Part shown: positions 23,071 through 61,689 of the stretch, piece by piece
Layout of the letters: every line of letters starts with the position of its first letter
Numbering within the stretch: position 1 is the first letter of the stretch
Assembly: GCA_018857735.1 (NCBI GenBank)
Contig: JABMCL010002217.1
Location: 229,501 to 293,500 of the forward strand
Direction: 5' to 3'
DNA from: Alviniconcha marisindica
Taxonomy: Eukaryota > Mollusca > Gastropoda > Provannidae
Length of the DNA: 64,000 nucleotides
Program-made: the position numbers and the translations under genes
The notes under the pieces: generated by a model
Seen by the model: only the letters and a program-made list of their open reading frames with translations
What the model was told of the DNA's origin: nothing
Databases searched by the model: none

Positions 23071-24449
23071 GGCAGTCAGGTTGGTTTCAGATTTTTTTTC
23101 CTTCAGTGAAACAGACCAGCATTTTTCTCTTTCTTTTAAAAAAGGTCAGGCACTTTCACTGAAATTAGCTGATACTGCTGACAATGCTGCAGTATTTGGG
23201 AAAGGTCAACAGTTTCACAAAATCTGAACCCCAGCCAGGGCCATCAAAACCACTTATTCCAACAAGAAATTGGCTTTAAAGAGTAGCCAGGCCGGAGACA
23301 AAAGTTGGCCTCTGTACATCTGCCCACTTTGGAAATGGCGCACCTTCAATTCAACCTCGAAAACATTTAACAATTGCACAGTTGCAAGCGAACTGCCTCT
23401 GGAGTTACGTTTAAGCTAATTATTCTCCAAGAACTGAACTGAATGCATTCAGATAATACAAGCGATTAGTTTGGAGGGTAATACAAGCAATTGGTTTGGA
23501 GGGTATCCTGACTGTTCACAACTCCAAAAACTAAAAACATGCATGGGTTCAAGCATTATGAACAATGGGAAAGAGGACAATCTGCAATGACTTGCATCGT
23601 CAACTCATCCAGAGACCTGTAACAACTCAGTGTGAAGCCTTTAAATCGGTTTTCTTCAAATCCCTTTGTGTTGATTTCCCACCAAAGAGACTGAATATAC
23701 TACATACATTCTACATGCAGCATAACTGTAATAAATACGAGCCAAAGAAACAGAGCTCTACTCTCTGAGTTTAGGGTTTAAACCGCTACCTGTGCTCACA
23801 AGTAAGAACAACACACATACAACAGACAGAGGTTCAGATACACACACACACAAGTGTGTCCATGATTAACCTTGCAATGCTAGCCCCTAGTTCTAAACAG
23901 TCGCCCTGATTTCGTGTCCGGAGTTCCACAGATATCGTCACCAACACAAGCAAACCCTCAATGCATGGATAAATGATGAAGTTCACAACCAACTCCTAGC
24001 ATTCACTCGTCACCATGCAGTGCTGCCTAAAACGTATTGAAGAACAACCTGAACATTGAAACAAATGTGCATATATATCATTTTGGTAAGTAAGATGACG
24101 ACTCAGTTTGGAACTAACTCTACTAGTCTCCATGCAAACATCTCAGCAGTTAGTGAGGAGTCACAAGCGCTCAAACTCCGTTGAACATCAAGCCGTCATT
24201 GCTGCTTTCTCTGCATATTTGTTGCTGTTCTAGTTTGTGCTGGCACTGGATTCTTCCCACACCTACGCTCTGCGGGTGAGGGTTGTACCCATTTTTGCAA
24301 AGGGTGGGAAGGGCAGGCTGTGTTCAGACAGGTAAGTAAGTAAATTGGTGTTTTACGCCCAGTCAACCTGCGCAGTTATATCAGGGAGCGTGTTCAGACA
24401 GGTCACTCGTGATCTAAACAAAGAGGCCAAAAGAAGCTGTTGTTTTTAA
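23071..24449. other. Non-coding stretch
   Basis: Unique sequence. A dispersed repeat fragment (24332-24369, tttggtgttttacgccc type) occurs near its end. No exon-like segment was recognised. Confidence 0.45.
24332..24369 (+). repeat. Dispersed repeat fragment (ggtgttttacgcccagtcaa type)
   Basis: A gtaagtaagtaaa tail is followed by ggtgttttacgcccagtcaa. The reverse-complement copy lies at 10018-10064 and a diverged copy at about 32994-33032. Confidence 0.6.
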
Positions 24450-24680
24450 CCCTTTCACTGCCATGATGTCACTTGAAAACAACCAATAAAAGTGTGAAAT
24501 TCGAAACCCTTAAGCCTTTTTGTTTTCTTTTTTTGCATTAGCATGCGAAAGGATTTTTTTATCAAAACGTGCAATACTGAAATTACATTTGTTACAGAAC
24601 CGGAAAATACACCGTTTCCATGACTGTGTGTGCAATTTTCAGCCCGGAAATTTTACATGCTGGGGCAGTGAAGGGGTTAA
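24446..24680. mobile_element. piggyBac-like MITE (227 bp) flanked by TTAA
   Basis: TTAA at 24446-24449 and 24677-24680 flanks ends that are inverted repeats: CCCTTTCACTGCC at the left and, read from the right edge, CCCCTTCACTGCC. TTAA targets and CCC-starting ends of this form are the hallmark of the piggyBac superfamily. There is no transposase frame, so this is a non-autonomous copy. Confidence 0.85.
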
Positions 24681-24709
24681 AGGGTCTCTCAGTGGTAACC
24701 TCTTTCCCA

Positions 24710-24915
24710 GGCTGAGCAGAGCAGGAGCTGCTTGCAGCCTGTTGGGTCTGACTCATTGAAATGGATTGTCCCGTCAGGCTGCTTACAGCCTGTTGCGTCC
24801 CAACCTGCCCGTGTGTCTGACCGATTGAAATGGATTGTCCCGTCAGGCTGCTTACAGCCTGTTGCGTCCCAACCTGCCCGTGGGTCTGACTGATTGAAAT
24901 GGATTGTCCAGTCAG
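24710..24915. repeat. Tandem repeat, about 73-bp unit, about 3 copies
   Basis: The unit contains tgattgaaatggattgtccc, then gtcaggctgcttacagcctg, then ttgcgtcccaacctgcccgt. It lies just outside the piggyBac-like MITE. Confidence 0.9.
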
Positions 24916-25419
24916 GCTTTGGCTTCTTCCGAGGATTCATCAATACAAATGTCTAGTCATGTTTCACATCACATTTAGTTATGTAGTTAATGTCGCCCAT
25001 GGTCAGGGTCAAAGGGTCAGGTCCAGATGTGGATACGGATAATAGTCTATCCGACTTCTAAATCTGATTATGACAGGTTCATTGAGACAGCTTTAGATTT
25101 TTTCTTTTACTCTACTCACGTCAATTCTGTGTGATTGAAACCCATGTCATTAATGTAATGCCAGCATTAAACACTGATTACATTTTTTCTTTCTTTTTTC
25201 TCCACAGTATCTACCTCCAGCATTACAATGGTGGAACAAAGTGGTGATGATCTACTGGCCCTGTATCTACAGTTCAAAGGTCAAAGGTTCAAGTACAGGA
25301 GGCAATGTCTCAGTGTTTGCTACAGGCCCTACATGGTGGTACCGAAAAACAACAACAAAACAGAGAGATTCTGCAGCTCAAATTTTCATGAGAATCTGGC
25401 TGAAAGGAGTGGGGAGAGA

Positions 25420-26070
25420 GACACAGTGAGACAGTGACAATGGGACAGACAGAGACAGACAATGACAAAAGGAGAGACAAAGACAGTGATAAAGGGAGAC
25501 AGAGAGACACTGACAAAGGGAGAGACAAACACAGTGACAAAAGGAGATGAGAGAGAGAAAGTGACAATGGGAGATGAGAGACAGACAGTGACAAAGGGAC
25601 AGAGACACTGGCAAAGACAGTGACAAAAGGAGACAGAGACAGTGACAAAGCGAGAGACACAGAGAGACAGTGACAAAGGGAGGGACAGAGAGAAACAGTG
25701 ACAAATGGACAGAGACAGTGACAAATGGAGAGACAAAGAGAGACAGTGACAAATGGAGAGACAAAGAGAGAAAATGACAAAGAGAGAGACAGAGATAGTG
25801 ACAGAGAGAGACAATGACAAATGGAGAGACAAAGAGCGAAAATGACAAAGGGAGAGACAGAGACAGTGACAAAGAAAGAGACAGTGACAAAGGGAGAGAC
25901 ACACAGAGAGAGACAGTGACAAAGGGAGAGATAGAGACAGTGACAGAGGGACAGACAGAGAGAGACAATGACAAATGGAGAGACAAAGTGACAAAGGGGG
26001 AGACACAGACAGTGGCAAAGACAGAGACAGTGACAAAGGGATAGACAGAGAGAGACAGTGACAGACAGAG
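25420..26070. repeat. Purine-rich tandem repeat (agagacagtgacaaaggg type)
   Basis: About 35 short units of gagagacagtgacaaaggga with variable agag insertions. The strong purine/pyrimidine strand asymmetry keeps frames open, giving false Ser/Leu-rich open frames of up to 232 residues on the minus strand. Confidence 0.93.
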
Positions 26071-28103
26071 ATTCTAGGACTCAAATGTACATGGAAAGAG
26101 AGATTCTACAACTCAAACTTACATGGGGGAAGAGAAAGAGTCCAAGAGACTCAGATGGAGGGGCGGGGGACTGCTGTGTGCTATGCACTTGCATTCTTTA
26201 TTTGAAATTACTGGGAATAACAAATGTGTTAAGTTTGGGGTAAACGCAATGCTGAACAAGTGGACACCAACACAGACATTCAGTGCCGAACATCTACCAC
26301 GGTCACATTTTTTGTACAGCACTTTGCAGCACAGCAACTTTGCAGCTACAAAGAAACCCACGTTAACTTTGTTTACACACACTGACAGCACCGCTAGGCT
26401 GTAAGTGCTCTGTGATGTTGCCGTGGGCATGTCACGTCAGAATAGGTCACCATGGGGTACTGGCTGCTTCCGCTTGTTTCCAACAGGTCTCTGAGAAAAT
26501 GGAGTGAACTCTGTTCAACCACTGAACTCTGGTCACAGGGTGGAAGAAACATGGAGGAATAATACAGTGGCCAGTCAGTGACTTGTGCCAATGAACTGAC
26601 TAGGAGGGAGGCCGTTTGCCCAAGTGGCCCAGAACTCTGTGCATCTGTGAAATAATGGCACATTGCATGACTCGTACAAAACAGTATTTATTATTACCAA
26701 GCAAGTAATTACTGGTTTTGTCAAAGTCCACTCTTTACCCGCTTTGTGTGAGCATTGTGATGAACAACTAGCACATGAGGATTTCATGGCAGAACAATGC
26801 TGTTCAATTTCAGACCAATGCTTTGTTTCACAGCTGTCCGTCATTTTGCATGTGCTCTTGTTTTCCTGCAATTATACATGTGCATGAACCTCAGGAAAAC
26901 TCACACTTCAAAGTGTTGCAATGCTCGATTCTCAAAGCCTGCACAACAACTGCTACTTTAAACCAGGCATCTCAACCACTGACAGGATACAGACTTACCA
27001 CTTGCAATTATTTTTTTAATGCATTTTTTTAACCTTTCCACAATAAAGTGAAAAAGATTTGCAGGACCGTCCAACAACTTGAGTAAATGTAAAAATTTGA
27101 ACAGACCTAAACCAGTAAAAGTAAAAATTTGAACAGACCTAAACCAGTAAATGTAACCCTGCTACTTCTGCTCCCTCTCCCCACGAAAAGCGGCACTTTC
27201 TGACACCCCCTCCCCCCCCACCTTCCCTCCCAAGCCCTTCAGTGAGGGGGCCGCTGAAATGAATGAACGTTTCCATGTCTGGCTTGTACTGAATACTGCG
27301 TTTACACCTGGTCCTCCAGGGGGCACAGAACGAGAGCACTCGCTCTCGAAAGCCATGAACTCGGCACAGTCAGAATGCACTTTCAAGGCCCCCCAGTCCA
27401 CACGGCAGTTTGGCAGGTTATTCAAACGCTGAAATAACCCAGCATCATGCATGCACTAAATATATGACATTAATGGAAGAAGAGATACAAGCCGAGCTTG
27501 GCTTTTTTCTGGGAAAGGCTGAATATGGCTCACATTCTACTGCACATCATCCGTTGCCTAAAAGCATGGCCGACAGATGGTGCACTGGGATCATTGCTAA
27601 CATTATCCACGATAACAATTAACATCAACCTTAGGACCCAAGTCTGGTTCAGACTGTAGCTGTTGCAGCAGCATGGGCCATGCCAGAGCGGTGCCAGCTC
27701 AGGTCAGAGCGTAAACGGCCTCAACGACTTCCGTTGTCACGAAGAGTATGACTACATCTTGCAGTACAAGGAGTTTGACCTGTGCATGAGCTTAAAGGTC
27801 CAGCTGACATCACTGTTGCATAATAGAGGCTACTGCCATATGTGTTTGGGACACCTGTTTGGTATGTATGTGACTGGTGCGTATGTTTGGTGTGCATGTT
27901 TGGTACATGTTATGGGCTAGATACACATGTTCGTTCCAGTGACAAACATGACCCCGCAGACAACACGAACACAGCCAACAATGCACTACAACGCTATCAC
28001 CTTTAGGGTAGATTAAACCAAATTCATGTGGAGTAAACAGTGATACAGTGTGTGGTTTCAAGTCTATGCAGCTGTGACACACTTACTATACCACATAGTG
28101 CCG
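26071..28103. other. Probable USP6NL 3' UTR or downstream flank
   Basis: No exon was recognised. Minus-strand AATAAA-type signals occur near 26196 and 26683, either of which could end the USP6NL transcript. A two-copy tandem (tttgaacagacctaaaccag) lies at about 27090-27155. Confidence 0.45.
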
Positions 28104-55099
<26,996 letters not shown>

Positions 55100-55103
<4 letters not shown>

Positions 55104-55109
55104 GTTGAA
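55100..55109 (-). CDS. USP6NL: Candidate USP6NL start exon: ATG plus one base
   Basis: On the minus strand, cactttcag/ttcaacATGA/gtaagt offers an ATG followed by a single A and a perfect donor. The base count is exactly what exon 2 needs, giving MTTSTLSELEEIQ. A is at -3 of the ATG. The exon may be only 10 nt, if the upstream ag is used, or may be the end of a longer 5' UTR exon. There is no transcript evidence; the phase match is the main support. Confidence 0.55.
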
Positions 55110-55274
55110 CTGAAAGTGACATTCTCTCCCCAGCGCTCAAATTTTACACCATCACACCATGACCATAGTGCTGAAACCAAGACAATAAATGATTTTTTTT
55201 AAAACTGGTATAAATCTGTTTTTTTCTCTGACTGTCTGAGCTCTGAGTGTCTCCTCTCTCACACATGTGCATGC

Positions 55275-55323
55275 AAGCACACACACACACACACACACAC
55301 ACCACACACACACACACACACAC
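55275..55323. repeat. (CA)n microsatellite
   Basis: About 22 CA dinucleotides with one interruption (accac). Confidence 0.95.
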
Positions 55324-55689
55324 CATGTACAGAATGGTATCAATACATCCTCACTTTAAGAATCGCTTAATCAGTTAATAATGCTAATAGTATCCAGACA
55401 TCCTTACTTTAAGAATCACTTAAGTTAATCAGTTAATAATGCTAATTCAACACCTTTCTTATTTAGACACTGGCATCTGAGTTTTTTTTATGTGAAGTCT
55501 GAGTCTCTTTGTCTCACTGCCAGGGAAACCAAGAGCTCTGTGTCATGTGACTAAAAGTAAAACTTGTAATAGTTGAGCTGCCCACTACTAAGCCACTGAA
55601 CATTGGTGGAATTTCTGCAGAACTGGTCACTCAACTGTGCCAGGACAGCAGTTTCTGCTGACATGGGGAATGTACCCGATCACACGGGA

Positions 55690-55810
55690 CTTTGGTTTTT
55701 TCATTCCGTCTGATGGATGATATCCATGTTCATGCCTGACCCATCTGCATTCTTGGATTCACTCAGTCACACTCACAGCATCAAAAAGAACTGTAGAAGC
55801 TGAACTGTAA
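55690..55810 (+). mobile_element. Diverged second copy of the LINE end at 54140
   Basis: The stretch cgtctgatggatgatatcca then tgttcatgc, then ttggattcactcagtcacac parallels tgtctgatggatggtatct, catgttcatgc and tggaattcactcccaca at 54140-54215. It is shorter and more decayed. Confidence 0.5.
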
Positions 55811-56653
55811 TTAAGACAATACAAACTCTGTTAGAAACTGTCTGGATGGCCAGGTTTCAAGATCATGACTGGCCTGACCACTGACTGTGAGTGTGACACT
55901 GTGGCATTACTGACACTGAGTCGATTGACAAGCTCAAAATTTCAACAATCAGCTCAAGAGCCAGAATAGAAGTTAGAAAGTCACAGAGCTCATCAGTATT
56001 ACCATGTCAGTATTAAATATGTTTTCTTATTTTACATGCCGCAGAGAACTCAAATGCCTATCATTCTTTCCCAGGCCATTAAAAAAGGAAACTGGAGACT
56101 GGCACTGCCCCCCAGCTGAGACAATTAACGTCTCTTCTGTGATGCCTTTGACTTTGTGCCAACACACTGATGACTGATGATGTCAAGCTCACTGCACGAC
56201 TGTAGATCTACTGTTCAATAATTCAAAGTAATAGTATTACTAACAATAGACTATCACTGAACAGTGGTCAGGCCTACTTGGTTATATTATAAACCACGTA
56301 ATTTATCTCACCTATAGATCACACACACACACACACACTGAGCGAAAACATACATCCAGTTAATTTCAGCTACGGTACTGTCAAACCTTGCCCACAGAAT
56401 CTGACCAGTAAATACACATTTACACTTCATGTACTGCCATGCATAAATGCAGACCTATACATTGCCAACACTACGAGTGAATAGTGAATATCCGGGACCA
56501 AGCCTCCGAAAGCCCAAAAAACTTTCAGTTTCAGAAGCATACGATCGGTCTAAAACAGGACAACACGATGAACAAAAAAATAGCACAAATAAGTGAAGCT
56601 GGTCCAAGCCAAGTGCTGCGAAAGGCTTATTCGAACTCTGCAGCATTACTTAC
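55811..56653. other. USP6NL 5' intron, unique part
   Basis: Unique sequence between the ATGA exon and the probable first exon. A short CA run lies at 56321-56338. No exon was supported. Confidence 0.5.
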
Positions 56654-56930
56654 AACAGTTTATACACAAAATAAACGCTGACTCCAGCCAAAATGTATCG
56701 CTCGGAAGTGGGCACTGCCATTATTTTTGAGCTTTTCGATCCAAACTTGGGATAATTTACCAATGGAATGCCGACTTTTCTGCACTTTCGGGGCAAGGCA
56801 TCGCTAAAACAATGTGCAGGACGAAAAAGTTCCATGCTTATAGTACGTAGTGGATGCCCGCATATCAACACATAACGAAAGAATTCGATAAAATTTAACC
56901 TGCATCAAACCCACCTGTATTTTAGCGAAC
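56654..56930 (-). other. USP6NL: Probable non-coding first exon of USP6NL with an upstream ORF
   Basis: A donor aaactgtt/gtaagt on the minus strand ends at 56654, close to the FAU promoter. The segment holds an ATG at 56719-56721 starting MAVPTSERYILAGVSVYF, which is open up to the donor. If this exon is spliced to 55109, that frame stops at the TGA that overlaps the USP6NL ATG (ATGA). It could instead start an unrelated short gene; I recognise no family. The 5' end is not defined. Confidence 0.4.
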
Positions 56931-57343
56931 ACCTACAGGTCACGTGACTGAATGTGGAGAGCATTATCGAATTGTCAATATTCGCAGTTGTCTCCCCTCT
57001 AAGATTTTTTATTTTTATGCACGTTTACTTTTCTTGACAAAATAATTAAAACGTTAAAATGTTGTTCTGTTCCTACTATGGATAGCTACTGTAGATGTAA
57101 TTGTTTTCACTAGTTTGTATTAAGAACAAAGCCTTTTTTCTCTCTCTTTTTGCATTTTCTGCTCAATCCAAGAAAAATAGTTTCATCTGAAGTCACTAAT
57201 ACTTGTGCAGTCTGGCCCTCAAGCAGTTTCCTTCTGACGTCATCAGTACTTGTGCACATAACCGGAACTGTTCTAATCCCACAATCCTACTTCCGGCCTT
57301 TCCATTACAGCTCTTCTTGCAATCTCACGTGTGGTGTAATTCG
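56931..57343. promoter_or_regulatory. Probable bidirectional promoter FAU / USP6NL, with FAU non-coding exon 1
   Basis: A perfect palindromic E-box GTCACGTGAC lies at 56939-56948. ETS-like motifs occur at about 57261 (accggaact) and 57289 (acttccgg). The pyrimidine tract cctttcc at 57297-57303 is a good candidate for the 5'-TOP start of FAU, as usual for ribosomal protein genes. FAU exon 1 would then be about 57297-57343, ending ttcg/gtaagt. There is no TATA box at a typical distance. Start sites are inferred, not seen. Confidence 0.6.
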
Positions 57344-58302
57344 GTAAGTAAAATGCTTTGTTGATTCTGTTTACAGGCGTAAATATGTTTCTGTACGTGA
57401 CTAAAATAGTCACGTGTAACTTCTTGCACCACTCTGTGTTAACACTGAACTGAACTGTAACTGCGTAAGGCATTTTATATAAGTTCTGTAGGCTAGCTGT
57501 GAAACATTGAAGTAACGAAACGTGTTCCACTCCCAACAATCCACCAAAGCACCATCGTTCAGCTACATAGATCGACTGTATTTATTCGTACTGATTACTC
57601 AGTAAGGAGTGCCGCAGGTATGTGGTTACCTTTGGTTTTATTGTGTATATACTGGAATGTTTTGCATTGTTTTTAATTGACACTGACACTAGTGACAGGG
57701 TGAGGGACAATTTTTCTGTTCTCTCAAGTTAGTCAGTATTCGTGCAGACTCGTCAGTGCCTCCCTCACAGTCATCGTAAAGTTCATGTGAACAGCACGCA
57801 TTAAGACTTAAGTGCAAGATCAATGATCACATTAAAAATCCCATGTCCAATTTCATTTAAGAGAAAGCCTAACAGTAACACTAACGGCCTGTGGTGTTTA
57901 AATATTACAATCCAAGCAAAGTTGTGATTTGTGCAGTTCCTGAATTCTGCTGCTCAAGATGGGTATTCCAAAAATGAGAGGTGGTTTCACTTTAACGGAA
58001 TTTTTTGTGCAGTTCTGGATTGTGATTCACCCCCAAAGCGCGCTTGCACGCATGCATGCGCACACACACACACAGTCCCTTTTTCTGTGCACTTTTGATC
58101 AAACTTAAGAGTCAGTAAAGGCTAAGAATAAAGCATTAGATTTTATATTGACACAGTGTCACTGTCAGAATTTGCATGTGCTACAATGCATACGCACATG
58201 CACACACACATGTAATGTATGCCAGAAGTTTTGAAACTAGTGAACAATGGGTGACTTGACTACATTTATAAATAGTAGTATTCCTTTATTTCATGTTTTC
58301 AG
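57344..58302 (+). other. FAU: FAU intron 1
   Basis: It runs from gtaagt to ttttcag. It has a short CA run at 58062-58075. I searched by eye for box C/D snoRNA motifs, which are common in ribosomal-protein introns, and found no convincing pair. Confidence 0.6.
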
Positions 58303-58394
58303 ATCAAGAATCATCCAACATGCAGTTGTTTGTGCACTCTCAGCAAACTCATACCCTTGATGTTACGGGTTCAGAGACCATCGAAGATGTGAAG
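58303..58394 (+). CDS. FAU: FAU exon 2 (start codon exon)
   Basis: It begins after ttttcag. The ATG is at 58320-58322 and the coding part is 58320-58394 (residues 1-25, [20 protein letters not shown] then IEDVK). The first 17 nt are 5' UTR. The donor is gtgaag/gtttgt. Confidence 0.95.
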
Positions 58395-61368
58395 GTTTGT
58401 ACAGTTGTGATGTGTATTTTTCTGTTTGACTTTGAGTTTCTGAACAGACCCTGCCTTACAGTACTTTGGTCATATTTTATAATTAGTTTCCACCCATCAT
58501 AGAATCTACTTAGCATTTTGTATGACCTTAGTGTATAATGAATTATAAAATCTTCACACCCAAATTATTATTGTTTGTTTTTGTTTTTAACCATGTTCAT
58601 TTTCATACCTCTGTGTGTGTTTGTGTGTGTACTGGGGAGGGTAGGGGAGAATTCAAGCCCCTTAGCAACTAGCAGAACATGTGCCTTAAGATAGCATTAG
58701 TATGCATCACTGTGTAGGTGGGATTGTACCATAGCCAGTCAGCTTTTATAGCTTGAACTAGTTAAAATGGAACAAACTGGCCTGGCAGGATATTCCATCC
58801 ATTGTTTATTGAAGAAAAGAATCAAAGCAAATGTATGAAGAATCAAAGCAAATGTATGTGGAGAAGTAAATAGCTGTGCATCAGCAAATCGTATGTATCA
58901 TGCATGGTGCAAAGTATGCCTCCAGCCTTGACAGTGTTCATTGTTGTTATCATTTTGCAGTACTGGGTGTACCAGCTGTTGTGACAGTCACTATATCAGT
59001 GGAAACACAGACATTGTGTACCAGCACGTGTAACAATGCGACTATTGCTGCATTGCACTATCGGCCGAAGCACAAATAAATGTTTGTTGTTGTTAGTATT
59101 ACTATTTTGTGATGCGCCAACAAATGTGACTATCACACTATCAGCAGAAATTTAAATGACTGTTCATTGTTGTTACCGTTTTGTGTTGTGCCAGCCTGTG
59201 TAACTATAACACTGTCAGCCAAAGCGCGTATAAATGTTTGTTGTTGTTATCATGTTGCGATGTGCCAGCCAGTGTCACTATCACACTTTGCAATATGCCA
59301 GCCAGTGTCGCTATCACACTCTCGACGCAAGCGCAAATAAATGTTTGTTGTTGTTGTTACCATTTTGTGCCAGCAAATGCAACTATCAGCAGAAGTACAA
59401 ATAACTGTTTAACACTATCAGCGGAAGCACAAACAGATGTTTGTTGTTGTATTGTTGTGTGATCTGCTAACCATTCTGACTATAAGTATAACACTATCAT
59501 TGTATCAGCAGAAGTACAGTTTGTTGTTGTTGTTGTTTTGCAATGTGCCGTTTTGTGCAGGCCCTGGTGGAGCAGAGGGAGGGTTTGCCAGCAGAGGAGC
59601 TGGCGGTGTTCTGCGCCGGCAAGCCCCTGGAAGACGACGCCTGCCTGGCAGCCCTGGAGAACCTGGCCACTCTGGAGGTGGAGGTCCGCATGTTGGGAGG
59701 TAGGCAAGCTCCATCACCCTCACACTGTTGCTTCTTTTCTCACCGTCATCTTCTACCAGTTTAGTTTTAGAATTCTTGTTTGTAAAACTAATATGAGACT
59801 TCTGTCTTTTAGTTTTGTTCAGACCTTTCAAATGATTCAGTGAATATGGAAATGACTTCCTCTGAGTGTGTGTGTGTGTGTGTAGAATTCAGGTGTAATG
59901 AGTAGTGTACATGACCTTGTACGTGTATTTTTGACTGGGTGTGTGCGTTATTTATGTTTGAAGTGCATTTGACTGACTTTAATGTGTGTATTATATGTGC
60001 AGATGTCCTAAATAATCTTTGATATATGGGTTGCTTTGTTGTATTATATGCTGCCAGATGAATTTCTCTCTGGGGAATCAGGGACAATAAAGTTGTACTG
60101 ATTGGTCTCACTCATGTGGCTTATTTTTGTCACATTCATCTGTGCTGTGGCTGTTTTTGTTTGGATCACTTGGGTGACTAATCACGTGACTGAGCATTAT
60201 ACTTTATAGTGATTGGTGTTAGCAAATCTGGCGGATTGTTCCATGTACTGTAAATTCAATCAGGGTTGCGTGGCTTGTTGACTTGATTTTTGTTTACTGG
60301 TGTCTTCCATCAGAATGCAAGTTGCAAACAGCACTTTGTCCACAACTGTGAGCCAGAAGTTTACAGGGGATTTGGTGATTTTTGTTTACCCCTTTGGGCT
60401 TTATGGGCTGTTAAATGTCAAGAATCAGCCAAGCCAGTGAAGGTGTGGTCTACCACAGTAGTGGTAGGAAATAATTGTTCCTCACGTTATCTTAATTATG
60501 TGTACATGCTGTGTGTTACAGGAAAGGTGCACGGCTCTCTGGCTCGTGCCGGCAAAGTGAGGGGCCAGACACCCAAGGTAAATAATCATAATGATTACAA
60601 CAGGAAATTTGTACAGCGCCTTTAGCAAGCCAAAGCGTTTTTCAGCTTAGTTAAAGAAAAGTTGGAATGCATACAGAGAGAAAATGACATAATAACACTC
60701 AGGGATTGTAAGCATGCACACACTCAGGATTACACAAAAGTACACATACAGTGCATACAAAAAGAGTGAAAGAGCACACACATACACAAACACACACACC
60801 TTTACTTCCTTGCTTTGCCACTAAGTTATCAGTTTATTTCTATCAGGGGATCTGCAGTGAGTTTGGTTGTGAAACCAATTTCTTCATTACCTTCCTGTGT
60901 CTAGTACTTGTGACTGGTTCTTTGGGTATACTAGGTGTTCTTCCACATAACTAATTAACTGTCAGTGTCACTAGTGTCAGCTTTGTGCAAGTGTTTTCCC
61001 TGAACAAGATGTGCTCAGAAGTAAGTTTTGGGTGAACACTCTTTTTCGCACAAGCAGTAAAAACACGAAAAGTGTTTACATCCTGGCTGACTGGTGAAAA
61101 TAAAGCTGGCAGTCGGTGGAAAGAGTTTTGTGTGGCTATGCTGTCTTGTGTTATGACCAGTTATGAGCATGCTTGTTACGCTTAGAGCCAGTAGCTGCAA
61201 ACAATGACAATAGCCAGTGAGTGGAGAAAGGTTGGTCCAAAGAGAAGGTAGGGTAACAGCTTGCTCCTGTGGGGATCAGTGTCCAAGCCAAGACAGTGAA
61301 TGAAATGGGTGAGAATCTGCCGCTCCATTGCCTTCTGTTGTTCAGGTGTGGTCAGGAGTTGTTCATGT

Positions 61369-61399
<31 letters not shown>

Positions 61400-61562
61400 T
61401 GTGCCCAAAGGTAACCGTTGCGTTGTGTGTGGGCAGGTTGAGGCCCAGGAGAAGAAGAAGAAGAAGACTGGCCGCGCTAAGCGTCGCATGCAGTACAACC
61501 GCCGCTTCGTCAACGTTGTCGCCACCTTTGGCCGCAGGAAGGGACCCAATGCCCGCTCATAG
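58320..61562 (+). CDS. FAU: FUBI-eS30 precursor (ubiquitin-like protein fused to ribosomal protein S30; gene span)
   Basis: FAU encodes ubiquitin-like FUBI joined to eS30 of the 40S ribosomal subunit; cleavage after the Gly-Gly frees mature eS30. Four coding exons (75+139+56+126 nt) give 131 residues: FUBI 1-72 ([20 protein letters not shown] ... [11 protein letters not shown]) and eS30 73-131 ([37 protein letters not shown], ending GPNARS). The eS30 part is almost identical to human ([10 protein letters not shown] for VVPTFGKKKG), while FUBI is diverged, as is usual in this family. The Gly71-Gly72 cleavage site is intact and is split by intron 3. The start is the first ATG of the spliced message. 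The gene is head to head with USP6NL. Confidence 0.97.
58395..58890. other. FAU: FAU intron 2, unique part
   Basis: Unique sequence with a short TG run near 58613. No other feature was recognised. Confidence 0.5.
58890..59556. repeat. Degenerate tandem repeat in FAU intron 2 reaching the exon 3 acceptor
   Basis: About 8 copies of a 70-80-bp unit with tgtttgttgttgttaccatt, then ttgtgatgtgccagc, then gtgtaactatcacactatca and gcagaagcacaaataa. The last partial unit, gttgttgttgttttgcaatg then tgcc, runs straight into ttttgtgcag, the real acceptor. Copies are more diverged than in most arrays here. Confidence 0.8.
59561..59699 (+). CDS. FAU: FAU exon 3
   Basis: 139 nt, residues 26-72 (last Gly split), [20 protein letters not shown], then KPLEDDACL, then [12 protein letters not shown]. 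It corresponds to the second half of FUBI (human: LLAGAPLEDEATL, TLEVAGRMLGG). The acceptor is ttttgtgcag and the donor gggag/gtaggc. Confidence 0.95.
59700..60521 (+). other. FAU: FAU intron 3
   Basis: It runs from gtaggc to gtgttacag. It contains a short TG run (59867-59883) and no recognisable RNA gene. Confidence 0.6.
60522..60577 (+). CDS. FAU: FAU exon 4
   Basis: 56 nt. It completes Gly72, then encodes [18 protein letters not shown], the start of mature eS30. The donor is cccaag/gtaaat. Confidence 0.97.
60578..61436 (+). other. FAU: FAU intron 4
   Basis: It runs from gtaaat to gtgggcag, with a CA run at 61374-61399. No RNA gene was recognised. Confidence 0.6.
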
Positions 61563-61685
61563 ACACTCGTGTTACTCTGTGCACAATACTGTCGTATGCC
61601 AGGAAGGAATGTAACATGCCGTAATTACACAGAGCAGTGTGTCAACCGACAGCCTTTCTGAATAAATATGACAGTTTGGGAATAA
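61437..61685 (+). CDS. FAU: FAU exon 5 with stop codon and 3' UTR
   Basis: The coding part 61437-61562 encodes [20 protein letters not shown], then [20 protein letters not shown], then S and TAG (61560-61562). The short 3' UTR has AATAAA at 61661-61666, so the transcript should end at about 61680. Confidence 0.95.
61661..61666 (+). terminator. FAU: FAU polyadenylation signal
   Basis: A canonical AATAAA lies about 100 nt after the stop codon, within ctgaataaatatgaca. Confidence 0.85.
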
Positions 61686-61689
61686 TTGG

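Noticed and set aside
25378..26084. Ser/Leu-rich minus-strand frames up to 232 residues that mimic membrane proteins
   Set aside because: They come from a purine-rich simple repeat (agagacagtgacaaaggg type). There is no start context, splice signal or family match.
57344..61436. Intronic snoRNAs in FAU
   Set aside because: Ribosomal-protein introns often host them, but no paired C/D boxes or H/ACA layout could be found by eye.
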